A stretch of DNA of 64,000 nt from Bin87 sp965221295 (GCA_965221295.1 OZ244879.1:186001-250000), one strand, 5' to 3'; counted from the first letter of the stretch, positions 31,964 through 41,192 are shown. Program-made: numbers and translations. The notes: generated from the sequence alone by a model not told the origin.

Positions 31964-32665
31964 TCAATCCTCCTTATCAGCGTAGGTGAAGTAGAATTGA
32001 CAAGCTAAATCATCGAAATCGCGTATGTTGGCGTCCCACTTTTCCAAAGCGGCGGAGATAAACTCGTCTCGTTCATCTGGAGATGCGTGATCGTCAATAT
32101 CGCGATGGATATGAGCAGAAAAGCGCAAGCTTTTGATTACATTCTCTTCCATGTTTTCATAGACATATAGAATGACTGACCAATCAGTCATTCTATACAT
32201 GCACCGAACCTGCACAGTAGGAACATTTTCTTCAAAACGTATTTGCAATGCCAAGTCGTTGAATGGTGACAAATGCGGCTCAAACCCTGATCCAGGGGCA
32301 CTTATAGTACCAGTTATATCGAAGCTCACGTGCTGATATTCAGCTAGCCAAGGTGACATAGCCAAGTACCGCCGCACAACATCGGGCACCACCGTTTCAT
32401 CTACGTCTATGTCGCGGAGATTCTGGGATACTGTAAGGAAGTCGTCGGTGGCAGTGAACATCAGGCCGTTGTGATACCTCACCCGTGAAAATCCTGATTC
32501 GATAATCACGGGCTGGTCGATCTGCCAAGCAGCACCAACGATTTCGTTGTACCGGAGAAAATCCGGGTTGATGTGCGCAGGATCGAAGCTGGTGGCCCCT
32601 AAAACGATAGCCACCGTGTTGTAGGCCACAAGCGGTTTGCTGTCTTGTGGCGCCTGGCGTTCCAT
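31964..32665 (-). CDS. Uncharacterised protein, first gene of the operon
   Basis: The 233-residue soluble protein starts MERQAPQDSKPLVAYNTVAI. Hallmarks are VAIVLGATSFDPAHINPDFLRYNEIV, NGLMFTATDDFLTVSQ, VPDVVRRYLAMSPWLAEYQHVSFDITG and a C-terminal acidic helix. It is visibly AT-richer than its neighbours (long runs such as catgttttcatagacata). The start ATG 32665 is preferred to a TTG eight codons upstream. I recall unnamed relatives with a YNTVAIV...INPDFLR...W start in other bacteria. No catalytic motif is recognised. Confidence 0.7.
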   Translation of the reverse strand: MERQAPQDSKPLVAYNTVAIVLGATSFDPAHINPDFLRYNEIVGAAWQIDQPVIIESGFSRVRYHNGLMFTATDDFLTVSQNLRDIDVDETVVPDVVRRYLAMSPWLAEYQHVSFDITGTISAPGSGFEPHLSPFNDLALQIRFEENVPTVQVRCMYRMTDWSVILYVYENMEENVIKSLRFSAHIHRDIDDHASPDERDEFISAALEKWDANIRDFDDLACQFYFTYADKED

Positions 32666-32812
32666 GATGACCCTTCGTTGATGCTGCAATCAGTCTAGCA
32701 TAGGCTCCAGCGAGGACCGGAACCGTCTGGAAAGGCATTCTACCCTAAATGGACGCTTCAGCGCAATCTCGCGCATTGGCGCAACCACCCCAGTCTTCGC
32801 GGCGCGCTATGC

Positions 32813-32818
32813 TAGAAT
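32813..32818 (+). promoter_or_regulatory. Putative extended -10 of the GMC gene
   Basis: TGCTAGAAT lies 42 nt before the ATG and has the TGn extension. The -35 is not clear. Confidence 0.4.
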
Positions 32819-32859
32819 TGCCTGGTTGAGAACCATTTTGCGTAGGAGCGTCCCCTGTT

Positions 32860-34413
32860 ATGCGGTACGATTACATCGTGGTCGGCGGCGGTTCCGCCGG
32901 TTGTGTCATGGCCACTCGCCTTTCCGAGCAGACCGACAAATCGGTGATCCTGCTGGAAGCCGGGCCTGACTATCCTGACTTCGAGAACCTGCCCCAGGAT
33001 CTCAAGCAAGGCAACAACACCTGGCTCTCCGCCTACGGCCCGCACAGCTGGGACCTGCGCGGCCGCGCCAACCCCGAGCAGAGCGAACCCATGATCATCC
33101 CCCGCGGCAAGGCCATGGGCGGCTCCTCGTCCATCAACGGCCAGGTCGTCTTCCGCGGCATCCCAGAGGACTATGACCTTTGGGCCCAGTGGGGCAACGA
33201 CGAGTGGAAGTTCACCGACTGCCTGCCCTTCTTCCGCAAGCTAGAGAACGATTGGGACTTCGGCGGCGACGACTTCCACGGCTCCGATGGCCCGCTGCCG
33301 GTGCGCCGTCCCAAGCGCGAGGACTGGCTGCCCTTCAACGCCGCGTTCTACGACGCCTGCATCGCCTTGGGCATCCCTGAGCATCCCGACCAGAACGCTC
33401 CCGACTGCTACACCGCCGTGTCGCCGCGCCCCATGAACAACATCGAAGGCGTGCGCATGAGTACCTCGCTCACCTTCCTCAACACGGCCCGGCATCGCCT
33501 CAACCTGACCGTGCGGGGCAACATTCACGCCCGGCGCGTAATCTTGGATGGCAACCGGGCCGTCGGGGTTGAGGTGGAGAGTGGCGGCGAGATCTTCACC
33601 GTCGAGGGCAACGAGATCGTGCTGTGCAGCGGCACGATCGGTTCCGCCCAGCTCCTGCTGCTCTCCGGCATCGGACCCGCCGACCACCTGCGCGAGATGG
33701 GGATACCCGTCAACCACGAGCTGCCCGGCGTCGGCATGAACTTCCGCGACCATCCTGCCGCCTACGTCCTGTTTCGCGGCGAAGGCGAAGAACCCGACAC
33801 ATTCGCGCCCAACATCCAGGTGGGCCTGCGCTGGAGCGCTGACGACTCGCCCACCAGGGCGGACTTCCAGATCACACCGACTCTGATGACCAGCGAACAC
33901 CGGCCAGCCAGCGTGTCCTACGACGGCTCCGGCTTCCACTTCGGACTCAGCGTTGGCCTGCAGAACGCCGTGGGATTTGGCCGCCTTTCGCTACAGTCCA
34001 CCGATCCCAACGTCCAGCCCGATTTGGATTACCAGCTGTTCAGCGACCCCTACGACCGTCAGCGGATGCGCCAAGCCATCCGCAAGGCCCTGGAGATCGC
34101 CCAGGAATCGCCGTTCAAAGAGTTCATCGTCGAGCGGCTCAATCCCACCGACGCCGACCTGGTAAGCGACGCAGCCCTGGACGACTGGATTCTGCGCAAC
34201 GCCTACACGCAGCACCACATCGCCGGCACCTGCAAGATGGGGCCGGACAGCGACCCCATGGCCGTGGTCAACCAGCATGGCCAGGTGCGCGGCCTGACTG
34301 GCCTCCGCGTCGCTGACGCCTCCGTGATGCCCGACGTGATTCGCGCCAACACCAACGCCACCACCATAATGATCGGGGAGCGCGTCGCCGAATTCATCAA
34401 GGCAGGCGCCTGA
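32860..34413 (+). CDS. GMC-family flavin oxidoreductase (choline dehydrogenase-like)
   Basis: The 517-residue FAD enzyme oxidises an alcohol. The Rossmann motif is DYIVVGGGSAGCVMATRLSE at the N-terminus, then LLEAGPD and the GMC signature region GKAMGGSSSINGQVVFRG (about residues 82-99). The second signature appears in GTIGSAQLLLLSGIGP. The catalytic region near residue 455 reads YTQHHIAGTCKMG, with the paired His. The substrate is unknown. It is probably cytosolic. It is followed by a trans-sulfuration enzyme gene 149 bp downstream. Confidence 0.93.
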   Translation: MRYDYIVVGGGSAGCVMATRLSEQTDKSVILLEAGPDYPDFENLPQDLKQGNNTWLSAYGPHSWDLRGRANPEQSEPMIIPRGKAMGGSSSINGQVVFRGIPEDYDLWAQWGNDEWKFTDCLPFFRKLENDWDFGGDDFHGSDGPLPVRRPKREDWLPFNAAFYDACIALGIPEHPDQNAPDCYTAVSPRPMNNIEGVRMSTSLTFLNTARHRLNLTVRGNIHARRVILDGNRAVGVEVESGGEIFTVEGNEIVLCSGTIGSAQLLLLSGIGPADHLREMGIPVNHELPGVGMNFRDHPAAYVLFRGEGEEPDTFAPNIQVGLRWSADDSPTRADFQITPTLMTSEHRPASVSYDGSGFHFGLSVGLQNAVGFGRLSLQSTDPNVQPDLDYQLFSDPYDRQRMRQAIRKALEIAQESPFKEFIVERLNPTDADLVSDAALDDWILRNAYTQHHIAGTCKMGPDSDPMAVVNQHGQVRGLTGLRVADASVMPDVIRANTNATTIMIGERVAEFIKAGA

Positions 34414-34483
34414 CCGGAGATTCGACCTGACGCCCGCTGGTTTCGCTGGCCAGACCTGGTTGCGGGATTGGGGTCCGCCCGCT

Positions 34484-34554
34484 CCAAAGTTCATTCTCGT
34501 CACAAGATTCATTCCCGGCCCCAGGTTCGTTCCCGCTCCCAGGTTCATTGTTCA
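34484..34554. repeat. 17-19 bp tandem repeat upstream of the trans-sulfuration gene
   Basis: Four drifting units: ccaaagttcattctcgt, cacaagattcattcccgg, ccccaggttcgttcccgct and cccaggttcattgttca, ending 8 nt before the ATG. Confidence 0.8.
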
Positions 34555-34562
34555 AGGTTCCC

Positions 34563-35723
34563 ATGAAATTCGCCACCATCGCCGCTCAGGCTGGCCACCA
34601 AATTGACGCGACCACTGGCGCCGTCGCTCCGCCCATCTACCTTTCCACCACCTTCGAGCGCGACCCCGACGAGGAATACCCCAACGGTTTCGTCTATTCA
34701 CGTTCGGACAACCCCAACCGCAGGGCGTTGGAGCAGCTGTTGGCCTTGCTGGAGGGCGGTGAATCCGGCAACGCCGTGGCCGCCGCCTTCGCCTCCGGTT
34801 CCGCCGCCACTGCCACGGTGTTCCAAGCCCTGGCGCCCGGCGATCACGTCATCGCGCCCGACGACTGCTACCACGGCACGGCCCGCCTGCTCCGGGAGGT
34901 CTTCGCCCCCTGGGGTCTGCAGACCACCTTTGTTGATATGACCGACGCCGCCGCCACGCGCGCCGCCGTGAAGCCTAACACTCGCCTGATCTGGGTCGAA
35001 ACCCCATCCAACCCGTTGCTCAAGATCGCCAACATCGCGGAGATGGCGAGCATCGCCCGTTCAGCCGGCGCGCTCTGCGTTTGCGACAACACCTGGGCCA
35101 CCCCGGCGCTCCAGCGTCCTCTGGCGCTCGGCGCAGACCTGGTCGTTCACTCCGCCACCAAGTACCTGGGCGGGCACGAGGACGTGACCGGCGGCGCCGT
35201 GATCAGCAGGTCCGATAGCGACTTCTTCCAGCGCGTCCGCCTGATCCAGAACATTCACGGGGCGGTTCCGTCCCCCTTCGACTGCTGGCTCATCCTGCGC
35301 GGCATTCGCACCCTGCATCTCCGTATGCCGGCGCACTGCGCCAACGCCGGCCGCGTCGCCCGCTTCCTCAATGACCATCCCAAAGTGAAGGCGGTCCATT
35401 ACCCGGGCCTGCCAGAACATCCCAGCCATGACGTCGCGGCCGGCCAGATGAACGGTTTCGGCGGAATGCTGTCGTTCCAGGTTGCCAGCGACGCGAACGG
35501 CGGCGATCCGAACTCGGGAGGGCGGGAATCCGCCATGTCCGTGGCGGCCAACGTGCGCCTGTTCGTCCGCGCCACCAGCCTGGGCAGTACGCAGAGCCTG
35601 ATTGAGCGCCGCGCCTCCATCGAGGGCCCCGACAGCGCGACGCCCGACGATCTCCTCCGCGTATCGGTCGGCCTTGAAGACGCTGACGACCTGATCGCTG
35701 ATCTGGCGCAAGCCCTGGGCTGA
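34563..35723 (+). CDS. Cystathionine gamma-synthase/lyase family PLP enzyme
   Basis: The 386-residue Cys/Met-metabolism PLP enzyme starts MKFATIAAQAGHQID and PPIYLSTTFERD. Phosphate-binding FASGSAATATVFQAL, CDNTWATPALQRP and the Schiff-base Lys in VHSATKYLGGHEDVTGG are present. The C-terminal LRVSVGLEDADDLIADL is typical. It could act as cystathionine gamma-synthase, gamma-lyase or O-acetylhomoserine sulfhydrylase; sequence alone does not decide. The start ATG 34563 is chosen; a TTG five codons upstream lies in the repeat. Confidence 0.92.
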   Translation: MKFATIAAQAGHQIDATTGAVAPPIYLSTTFERDPDEEYPNGFVYSRSDNPNRRALEQLLALLEGGESGNAVAAAFASGSAATATVFQALAPGDHVIAPDDCYHGTARLLREVFAPWGLQTTFVDMTDAAATRAAVKPNTRLIWVETPSNPLLKIANIAEMASIARSAGALCVCDNTWATPALQRPLALGADLVVHSATKYLGGHEDVTGGAVISRSDSDFFQRVRLIQNIHGAVPSPFDCWLILRGIRTLHLRMPAHCANAGRVARFLNDHPKVKAVHYPGLPEHPSHDVAAGQMNGFGGMLSFQVASDANGGDPNSGGRESAMSVAANVRLFVRATSLGSTQSLIERRASIEGPDSATPDDLLRVSVGLEDADDLIADLAQALG

Positions 35724-35753
35724 GGCGACAATCGGGAGCGCTGGCGTTTGTGC

Positions 35754-35759
35754 TACCAT
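35754..35759 (+). promoter_or_regulatory. Putative extended -10 of the hydantoinase gene
   Basis: TGCTACCATG lies 45 nt upstream of the ATG, with the same TGnTANNATG layout as before other genes. Confidence 0.35.
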
Positions 35760-35803
35760 GCTTCAACCCTGCGCGTCACCCAGCGCCGCCCGGAGGCTTG
35801 AAC

Positions 35804-37255
35804 ATGTTTGACCTGCTGATCACCGGCGGAACCGTCGTCATGCCCAGCGAGGCCGCCGCAGTGGATGTCGGCGTGCAGGATGGCCGCGTCGTCGCCATCG
35901 GCGCGCCCGGAACCCTGGTTGGCGAGGCGGCGCAAACCGTGGACGCGACGGGCCGCATCGTGACTCCGGGCGGCATCGAGCCGCATGTCCATGCCGCCGC
36001 CAACGTCCAGCCCGGCTCGCACCAGCAGGTCGCCGGCGTTCCCAACGCTGGCCCGTTGGAGCATTCCCTGGGAGCCATCTGGGGCGGAACCACCACCGTG
36101 GTGGACTTTGCGCCGGCCCCCAACGAAGGGGAACTGGTCGGTGGCGTGCTGGATTTCATGTCGGTTTGGGAAGGCAGCGCCTACACCGACTACTCCGCCC
36201 ACGTCATCTACCGCAGCAGCAATACCGCCGACAGCATCGCCCGCGTTGATGAGCTCATCGCCAACGACTTTCCCAGCGTGAAGATCTTCACCACCAACAT
36301 CCGGCCGCCCCAGGATCCACCGTTGTCACTCACGCCCATCGGCCGCATCGATAACGGTCGCCTCAACGACCTGACGGCCCGGCTGGCCCGCCACGACGGC
36401 GTGCTGGCCGTGCACGCGGAAGACGACGAAATCGTGATGTACAACTACCTGCTGGCCCAGCAGCGGGGCATGTGGGACTGGTACAACGCTCACCTCATTC
36501 ACTCCAAGGAGGTGGAGGATGTGGCCTTCCGCGACGTCATCCGCATTGCCGAACAGAACGGGGCCGGCATGTACTTCGTCCATGTGACCGGAAGCGACGG
36601 CGTGAACGCGGTGGCCGCCGCCCGCAGCCGGGGTCTCCCCGTCTATGGCGAGGTGCTCACCCTGGCCCTCTCCTTCAACGCGTGGCAGTACCGCGAACCC
36701 GACGGCATGAAGTACCACACGTACCCGTCCCTCAAGTATCCCGAAGACGGCAGCGACCTGTGGGATGGGCTGCTGGGCAACAACCTCACCTTCACCGCCA
36801 CGGACAGCAGCTTCACGAACTACATCGACAAGACCGCCGGCCTCAACGTGCAGGACATGCGCGGCGGCAACATCGGCATTGAGATTCGCATGGGGGTCAA
36901 CTACACCGAAGCGGTGGTTCGGCGGGGAATGTCCCTAACCCAGTTCGCCAACGTCACGGCCACCAACGCCGCGCGCCTGCTGGGCATGTATCCGCAGAAG
37001 GGCGTCATCGCCCCCGGCAGCGACGCCGACTTCGCCATCATCGACCCCAGCGTCAACAAGCGCCTGACCATGGACGATCTGCACCTGAGGGACTACAGCC
37101 CCTGGGAGGGTTGGGAGATCTTCGGTTGGCCCACCACCGTCATACTGCGGGGCAAGGTCATGGTGGATAACGGGCAACTGCTGGGCGAACCCACCGACGG
37201 CCGGCGCGTCCGGCGCCGCATCGACCCGGCCGTGCTGCAACGTCCAGCCTTCTAG
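35804..37255 (+). CDS. Dihydropyrimidinase/D-hydantoinase
   Basis: The 483-residue cyclic amidohydrolase opens hydantoin or dihydropyrimidine rings. The metal centre shows GGIEPHVHAAAN (usual consensus has Asp where Glu stands here), the carbamylated Lys in SVKIFTTN, and His ligands in VLAVHAEDDE and YFVHVTGSDG. The Asp is in FTATDSSF. The C-terminal amidohydrolase segment GVIAPGSDADFAIIDP is intact. The start ATG 35804 has GGAGG 7 nt upstream. A PQQ-like propeller gene follows after 6 bp. A 5-oxoprolinase-type fusion that acts on related rings lies at 53-57 kb. Confidence 0.9.
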   Translation: MFDLLITGGTVVMPSEAAAVDVGVQDGRVVAIGAPGTLVGEAAQTVDATGRIVTPGGIEPHVHAAANVQPGSHQQVAGVPNAGPLEHSLGAIWGGTTTVVDFAPAPNEGELVGGVLDFMSVWEGSAYTDYSAHVIYRSSNTADSIARVDELIANDFPSVKIFTTNIRPPQDPPLSLTPIGRIDNGRLNDLTARLARHDGVLAVHAEDDEIVMYNYLLAQQRGMWDWYNAHLIHSKEVEDVAFRDVIRIAEQNGAGMYFVHVTGSDGVNAVAAARSRGLPVYGEVLTLALSFNAWQYREPDGMKYHTYPSLKYPEDGSDLWDGLLGNNLTFTATDSSFTNYIDKTAGLNVQDMRGGNIGIEIRMGVNYTEAVVRRGMSLTQFANVTATNAARLLGMYPQKGVIAPGSDADFAIIDPSVNKRLTMDDLHLRDYSPWEGWEIFGWPTTVILRGKVMVDNGQLLGEPTDGRRVRRRIDPAVLQRPAF

Positions 37256-37261
37256 AGCCAC

Positions 37262-38749
37262 ATGAGCGCTAATTCTCCGCCCACCGAGGACGCGGGCGTC
37301 CTCCTGTGTCGATTCTGCGGCCACCTCAACGACCCGTCGTCGCCGGGCTCCCGGTGTGGCCGGTGCGGCGCCTTCTCGGGCCTGGAGACCGTCGCCGCCG
37401 GTGAGGCGCGCCAACGCTCGCGACGGGTTCGTCTGGACTTTCTGCGCAACCGCCTGATTCGGGTCGCCATGGTCGCGCTGCCCCTGCTCGGGTTGCTGGT
37501 GTACGTCCTCTGGACCTACACCGGGCTGCCTCCAGATCCGGCGCAACCCACCACGACCATCGGCGACACTTCAGTCGCGCCGGCGCCTGGCGCCTGGCCC
37601 CAGGCTGGCGGCGGAGCCACCAACGCGTCCGCATCCGCCGGGCCGTTGGGAGCCAGTGACGGCCCGCCGCAGCCGTTGTGGGAGTATGTCGCCGGCTCCC
37701 CTATTGTGGCGCCGCCGGCCGTTGCTGGCGACCGGGTGTTCGTCACTGCTGAGGATGGCAGCGTCGCCGCCCTGGATCGCGACACCGGCGCCGTGATGTG
37801 GCGCTACGACTCCGGGCTCACCGCCTCCGTAACCCCCGCGGTGTCCGACGGGTTGGCGTTCGTGGTCTTCAAGCCCGGCGTGGTCTCCGCTCTGGATGCG
37901 GACACGGGCGACACGGTCTGGTCGAAACGGCTCCGGGTGGCCTCGCTGCCGTCTCCCACCGTTGCCGACGGCCGCCTGTTCGTGGCGGAGACCGACCGGA
38001 ACCGGCTGCTAGCCTTGGACGCCGCCACGGGCGAAACCCTGTGGAGCTACCGCCTGTCAGATTGGGTGATCGCGCCTCCCGCCATCAACGACGGGCTGCT
38101 CATCGCCACGTCCAACGACGCCAAGATTCATGTCCTGAACGTCAACACCGGCAAGCTCCGCATGATCTACGACGCTGGCGAGGGTCGTTGGACCCGCGGC
38201 GGTCCCGTGGCGACCGACGCCCGGCTCCACGTCAGCAGCAACGGCGTGAGACGCGACGGTTCCAGGGCGCGAGTCTGGGGCATCGATTACCGTGGACATC
38301 GCTACCCGCTGGAACGCCCTATCTATTACACGCGTACCCAGTTGGCGGTGTGGGGTTTCGCCAAGCGGCCGCCCGTGCAGCAGGGGACGGTTTGGTCGGT
38401 CAGGACCAACGGCAAGCAGCCCCACCAGCCGGCTGTGTACGGCCAATCCGTCGTCGTCGCCGACGCCGCTGGTCTGATCACCGCCCTGGACGCTTCCACC
38501 GGGGCGATCCGGTGGGAAACCGACCTGGCGGTTGACGTCGCCGCCGGAGCCACCATAGCCGGCTTGGTGGCCCTAATCGGTGACGAATACGGCCGGTTGA
38601 CCGCGCTAAACATGGCCGACGGTTCCGTGCGGTGGGTGGCGGCGGTGGAGGGGGCCATCACGGCCCAACCCGTTGTAGTCGGTCAAATGCTGCTGGCCCC
38701 CACTTCCGCCGGCGGCGGCACGTTGACCGCCATGCTAGCGGATAACTGA
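37262..38749 (+). CDS. Membrane-anchored PQQ-type beta-propeller with zinc ribbon
   Basis: This is 495 residues. The N-terminal 35 residues have CxxC pairs (CRFCGH, CGRCGAF) of a zinc ribbon. One membrane helix follows (VAMVALPLLGLLVYVLWTY, about residues 60-80), then a Pro/Ala/Gly linker. Residues about 135-495 form a WD-like/PQQ propeller with repeated VSALDADTGDTVWS, LLALDAATGETLWSYRL and ITALDASTGAIRWETDL blades. It is probably an extracytoplasmic scaffold or binding protein; PQQ ligands are not verified. It is 6 bp downstream of the hydantoinase gene. Confidence 0.85.
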   Translation: MSANSPPTEDAGVLLCRFCGHLNDPSSPGSRCGRCGAFSGLETVAAGEARQRSRRVRLDFLRNRLIRVAMVALPLLGLLVYVLWTYTGLPPDPAQPTTTIGDTSVAPAPGAWPQAGGGATNASASAGPLGASDGPPQPLWEYVAGSPIVAPPAVAGDRVFVTAEDGSVAALDRDTGAVMWRYDSGLTASVTPAVSDGLAFVVFKPGVVSALDADTGDTVWSKRLRVASLPSPTVADGRLFVAETDRNRLLALDAATGETLWSYRLSDWVIAPPAINDGLLIATSNDAKIHVLNVNTGKLRMIYDAGEGRWTRGGPVATDARLHVSSNGVRRDGSRARVWGIDYRGHRYPLERPIYYTRTQLAVWGFAKRPPVQQGTVWSVRTNGKQPHQPAVYGQSVVVADAAGLITALDASTGAIRWETDLAVDVAAGATIAGLVALIGDEYGRLTALNMADGSVRWVAAVEGAITAQPVVVGQMLLAPTSAGGGTLTAMLADN

Positions 38750-39256
38750 CCGTAGCCTCGGTTCGACAGACGCAAGCCCTCCGCCAACCCGAGGAGCCAT
38801 TCCTCCTGGTAGCTACAATGGCGAGCTGGTATCTGTAGTTGCGAGGCGCCCATTTGTCTGTAGTTGCGAGGCGCCCATTTGTCTGTCATTGCGAGGCGCC
38901 CATGTAACTGTCATTGCGAGGCGTCCATTTGACTGTCATTGCGAGGCGCCCATTTAGCTGTCATTGCGAGGCCGGAGGCCGTGGCAATCTCGGTGCGATG
39001 CGAACGGCCGCCGGTTGCGGTCAACGAGATTGCCGCGCTTCGCTCGCAATGACAGGGTGGTGAGGCTCGCAATGACAGGGTGGTGAGGCTGGCAATGACG
39101 GAAGGGCGAAGTTCGCTATGACGGAAGAGCGAGGCTGGCAATGGCAGAGTGGCAGCGCCCTCGCCGGGACCAAAAGGCGAGGCCCGCAACAGCGCCCTGG
39201 AGTTGCGCGGTTGGGGCCAGGTTCCCGCTTGGGGTAGAGCGATGCCAGGCGGGACG
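38750..39256. repeat. Convergent gap with tandem tail and palindromic element (cluster F)
   Basis: Five 25-bp units run from 38833 to 38957 (ctgtagttgcgaggcgccc at first, ctgtcattgcgaggcgccc later). They lead directly into a 98-bp palindromic element at 38958-39055. Further tail copies (GTGAGGCTCGCAATGACAGG) go to about 39145. A TACAATGG box lies at 38814. No gene is seen. Confidence 0.9.
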
Positions 39257-40102
39257 TTATGCCGGAATGTTGAGCGCACGCCGCGCGTTTTCCAGCAGCA
39301 CCTTGGGCGCCACGTGGTCGCGGATCTGGAGGTTCTGGAAGTCGGCGAGCCAACTGTCCGGCTGGATGAACGGGTAGTCGGAGCCGAACATCACCTTGTC
39401 TTGCAGGCGCGTGTTGGTTTCGCGGATCAGCGTTTCGGGGATGAACCGAGGCATCCAGCCCGACAGGTCGAGGAACACGTTGGACTTGTGCAGCGCGACG
39501 GCGATCTGCTCGTCGATCCACGGCCAAGCCGGATGAGCCATGATGATGGTGAGATTGGGGAAGTCGGCGGCTACGTCGTCAAAGCACGGCACCGGCTTGC
39601 TGTACTTGAGCTTCAGCCCGCTGCCGCCCGGGGTTCCGGAACCGGCGCCGGCGAAACCGGAATGAAACAGCACGGGGATGCCCAGGCTGTCTGCAACCTC
39701 GTACAGCGGATAGAAGCGGGTGTCGTTGGGAAAGAAAGCCTGGTGTATGGGATGCAGCTTCAATCCCTTTAGGCCCAATTCCTTGACTGAGCGTTCCAGC
39801 TCATAACAGGCCGCCTTGCCCATCCAGGGGTCAACGGACGCGAAGCCCATGAACTGTTCGGGGTGGTCGTTTACGATGCTGGCGACCCAGTCGTTGCTAT
39901 CAGGCGTTTCGCCGGTATTCGTCGTGGTGTCGACGGAAAAGATAACGCCGAAGAGGTCCAGCTCTCGAAATTTGTCGGCCATCTCAGCCGGGTCCGATGG
40001 TGGCGGCGGCGCGCGGAAGTAGCGCAGCAGCTCGGCTTCGATCTCGATCTCCGGGAGACCGGGTTCGCGGGGAACGTGAATGTGCATATCGATTGCCTGC
40101 AT
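39257..40102 (-). CDS. Amidohydrolase family 2 (ACMSD-like) protein
   Basis: The 281-residue TIM-barrel metal hydrolase or decarboxylase begins MQAIDMHIHVPRE, with the HxH metal pair. Downstream ligands appear in GLKLHPIHQAFF, VLFHSGFAG, TIIMAHPAWPW (His) and MFGSDYPF (Asp). The family includes ACMSD, gamma-resorcylate decarboxylase and other aromatic acid decarboxylases; the substrate is unknown. The RBS GGAG lies about 9 nt before the ATG. It is monocistronic-looking. Confidence 0.88.
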   Translation of the reverse strand: MQAIDMHIHVPREPGLPEIEIEAELLRYFRAPPPPSDPAEMADKFRELDLFGVIFSVDTTTNTGETPDSNDWVASIVNDHPEQFMGFASVDPWMGKAACYELERSVKELGLKGLKLHPIHQAFFPNDTRFYPLYEVADSLGIPVLFHSGFAGAGSGTPGGSGLKLKYSKPVPCFDDVAADFPNLTIIMAHPAWPWIDEQIAVALHKSNVFLDLSGWMPRFIPETLIRETNTRLQDKVMFGSDYPFIQPDSWLADFQNLQIRDHVAPKVLLENARRALNIPA

Positions 40103-40163
40103 GGTCTTGTCTCCGTGTAGAGGGGGTGTTGAAAGGTAGATTGGATGGCTCGTTGAACGATGC

Positions 40164-40169
40164 TACAAT
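40164..40169 (+). promoter_or_regulatory. Putative extended -10 of the coiled-coil gene
   Basis: TGCTACAATG lies 60 nt before the ATG. It matches the recurrent TGnTANNATG form. Confidence 0.4.
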
Positions 40170-40229
40170 GGGCGAACCCTGGTTGTCATGCAACGGTAAA
40201 CTATCGGCGACCGGAATTGCGCTGCGCTC

Positions 40230-41192
40230 ATGATAGCGGCTTCAGAACTCATCCAGATCACCGGAATCATCGTAGGGGGAACGTTCGCGTCCCTCACCTT
40301 GCTGGTGAGCGTATTCGTCTGGGTGGTGAACCGCCAGGACAAGATCAACGACCGCCGACACAGCGAAACACGGGCGTCCTTTGATGTCATGCGCGAAGAT
40401 ACGCGGGAGTCCATAGGCGCCTTGCGTCAGGAAACGCGGGCATCCATTGACGGCTTGCGCGAGGAGATGCGGGAAACCGCCACTGCCCTGCGCCGAGAAA
40501 CGCGGGAGTCCATAGGCGTCTTGCGCGAGGAGATTCGGGAAACGGCGGTTGCCTTGCGCCAGGAGATGAAGGAGTCGGTTGACGGCTTGCGCCAAGAGAC
40601 GCGGGAGTCCATAGGCGTCTTGCGCGAGGAGATTCGGGAAACGGCGGTTGCCCTGCGCCAGGAGATGAACGGCCTGCGCCAAGAGATGCGGGAAACCACC
40701 GTTGCTCTGCGCCAGGAGATGGGGGAAACCGCCGTAGCCTTGCGCCAGGAGCTGCGGGAGTCTATCGACGGCTTGCGTCAGGAGACGAAGGAGTCCGTTG
40801 ACGGCCTGCGCCATGAGAATCGGGAAACCGCCATTGCCCTGCGTCAGGAAATTAAGGAGTCCGTTGACAGCCTGCGCCATGAGAACAGGGAAACCGCCAT
40901 TGCCCTGCGTCAGGAAATTAAGGAGTCCGTTGACAGCCTGCGCCATGAGAACAGGGAAACTGCCATTGTCCTGCGCCAGGAAATGAAGGAGTCGGTTGAC
41001 GGCTTGCGTGAGGAGATGCGGGAAACTTTCCAGCGGCACGACGAGGAAAACGAACGTCGCCACCAGGAAGTTATGAGGGTGATCGGTCTGGTGTTTCAGC
41101 ATACGCACGGCGATGATGGGCGCATGACAATTGCGATGGACAGCGCTGACATCGTGGCGCCTCCTGCTGCGCCCGCGCCCGCCGCCGACTGA
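40230..41192 (+). CDS. Membrane-anchored hendecad coiled-coil protein
   Basis: This 320-residue protein starts with one N-terminal helix (TGIIVGGTFASLTLLVSVFVWVV). About 20 copies of an 11-residue unit of the type LRQEMRETAVA / LRHENRETAIA / LREEMKESVDG cover residues about 50-275. One short 7-residue unit (LRQEMNG) interrupts near the middle. Hendecads form straight or slightly right-handed coiled coils. The C-terminus (VMRVIGLVFQHTHGDDGRMT) is globular or disordered, and Ala/Pro-rich at the end. The protein probably spans the periplasm or cytoplasm as a rod. No named family is recognised. Confidence 0.82.
   Translation: MIAASELIQITGIIVGGTFASLTLLVSVFVWVVNRQDKINDRRHSETRASFDVMREDTRESIGALRQETRASIDGLREEMRETATALRRETRESIGVLREEIRETAVALRQEMKESVDGLRQETRESIGVLREEIRETAVALRQEMNGLRQEMRETTVALRQEMGETAVALRQELRESIDGLRQETKESVDGLRHENRETAIALRQEIKESVDSLRHENRETAIALRQEIKESVDSLRHENRETAIVLRQEMKESVDGLREEMRETFQRHDEENERRHQEVMRVIGLVFQHTHGDDGRMTIAMDSADIVAPPAAPAPAAD
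40380..41030. repeat. 33-bp coding tandem repeat (hendecads)
   Basis: A 33-bp period runs through the gene, with 66-bp higher-order copies most alike at 40795-40960. It keeps the reverse strand open for 375 codons, which I treat as artefact. Confidence 0.85.

Noticed and set aside
34414..34483. SAM riboswitch before the trans-sulfuration gene
   Set aside because: No conserved core helices seen; the leader is mostly a tandem repeat.
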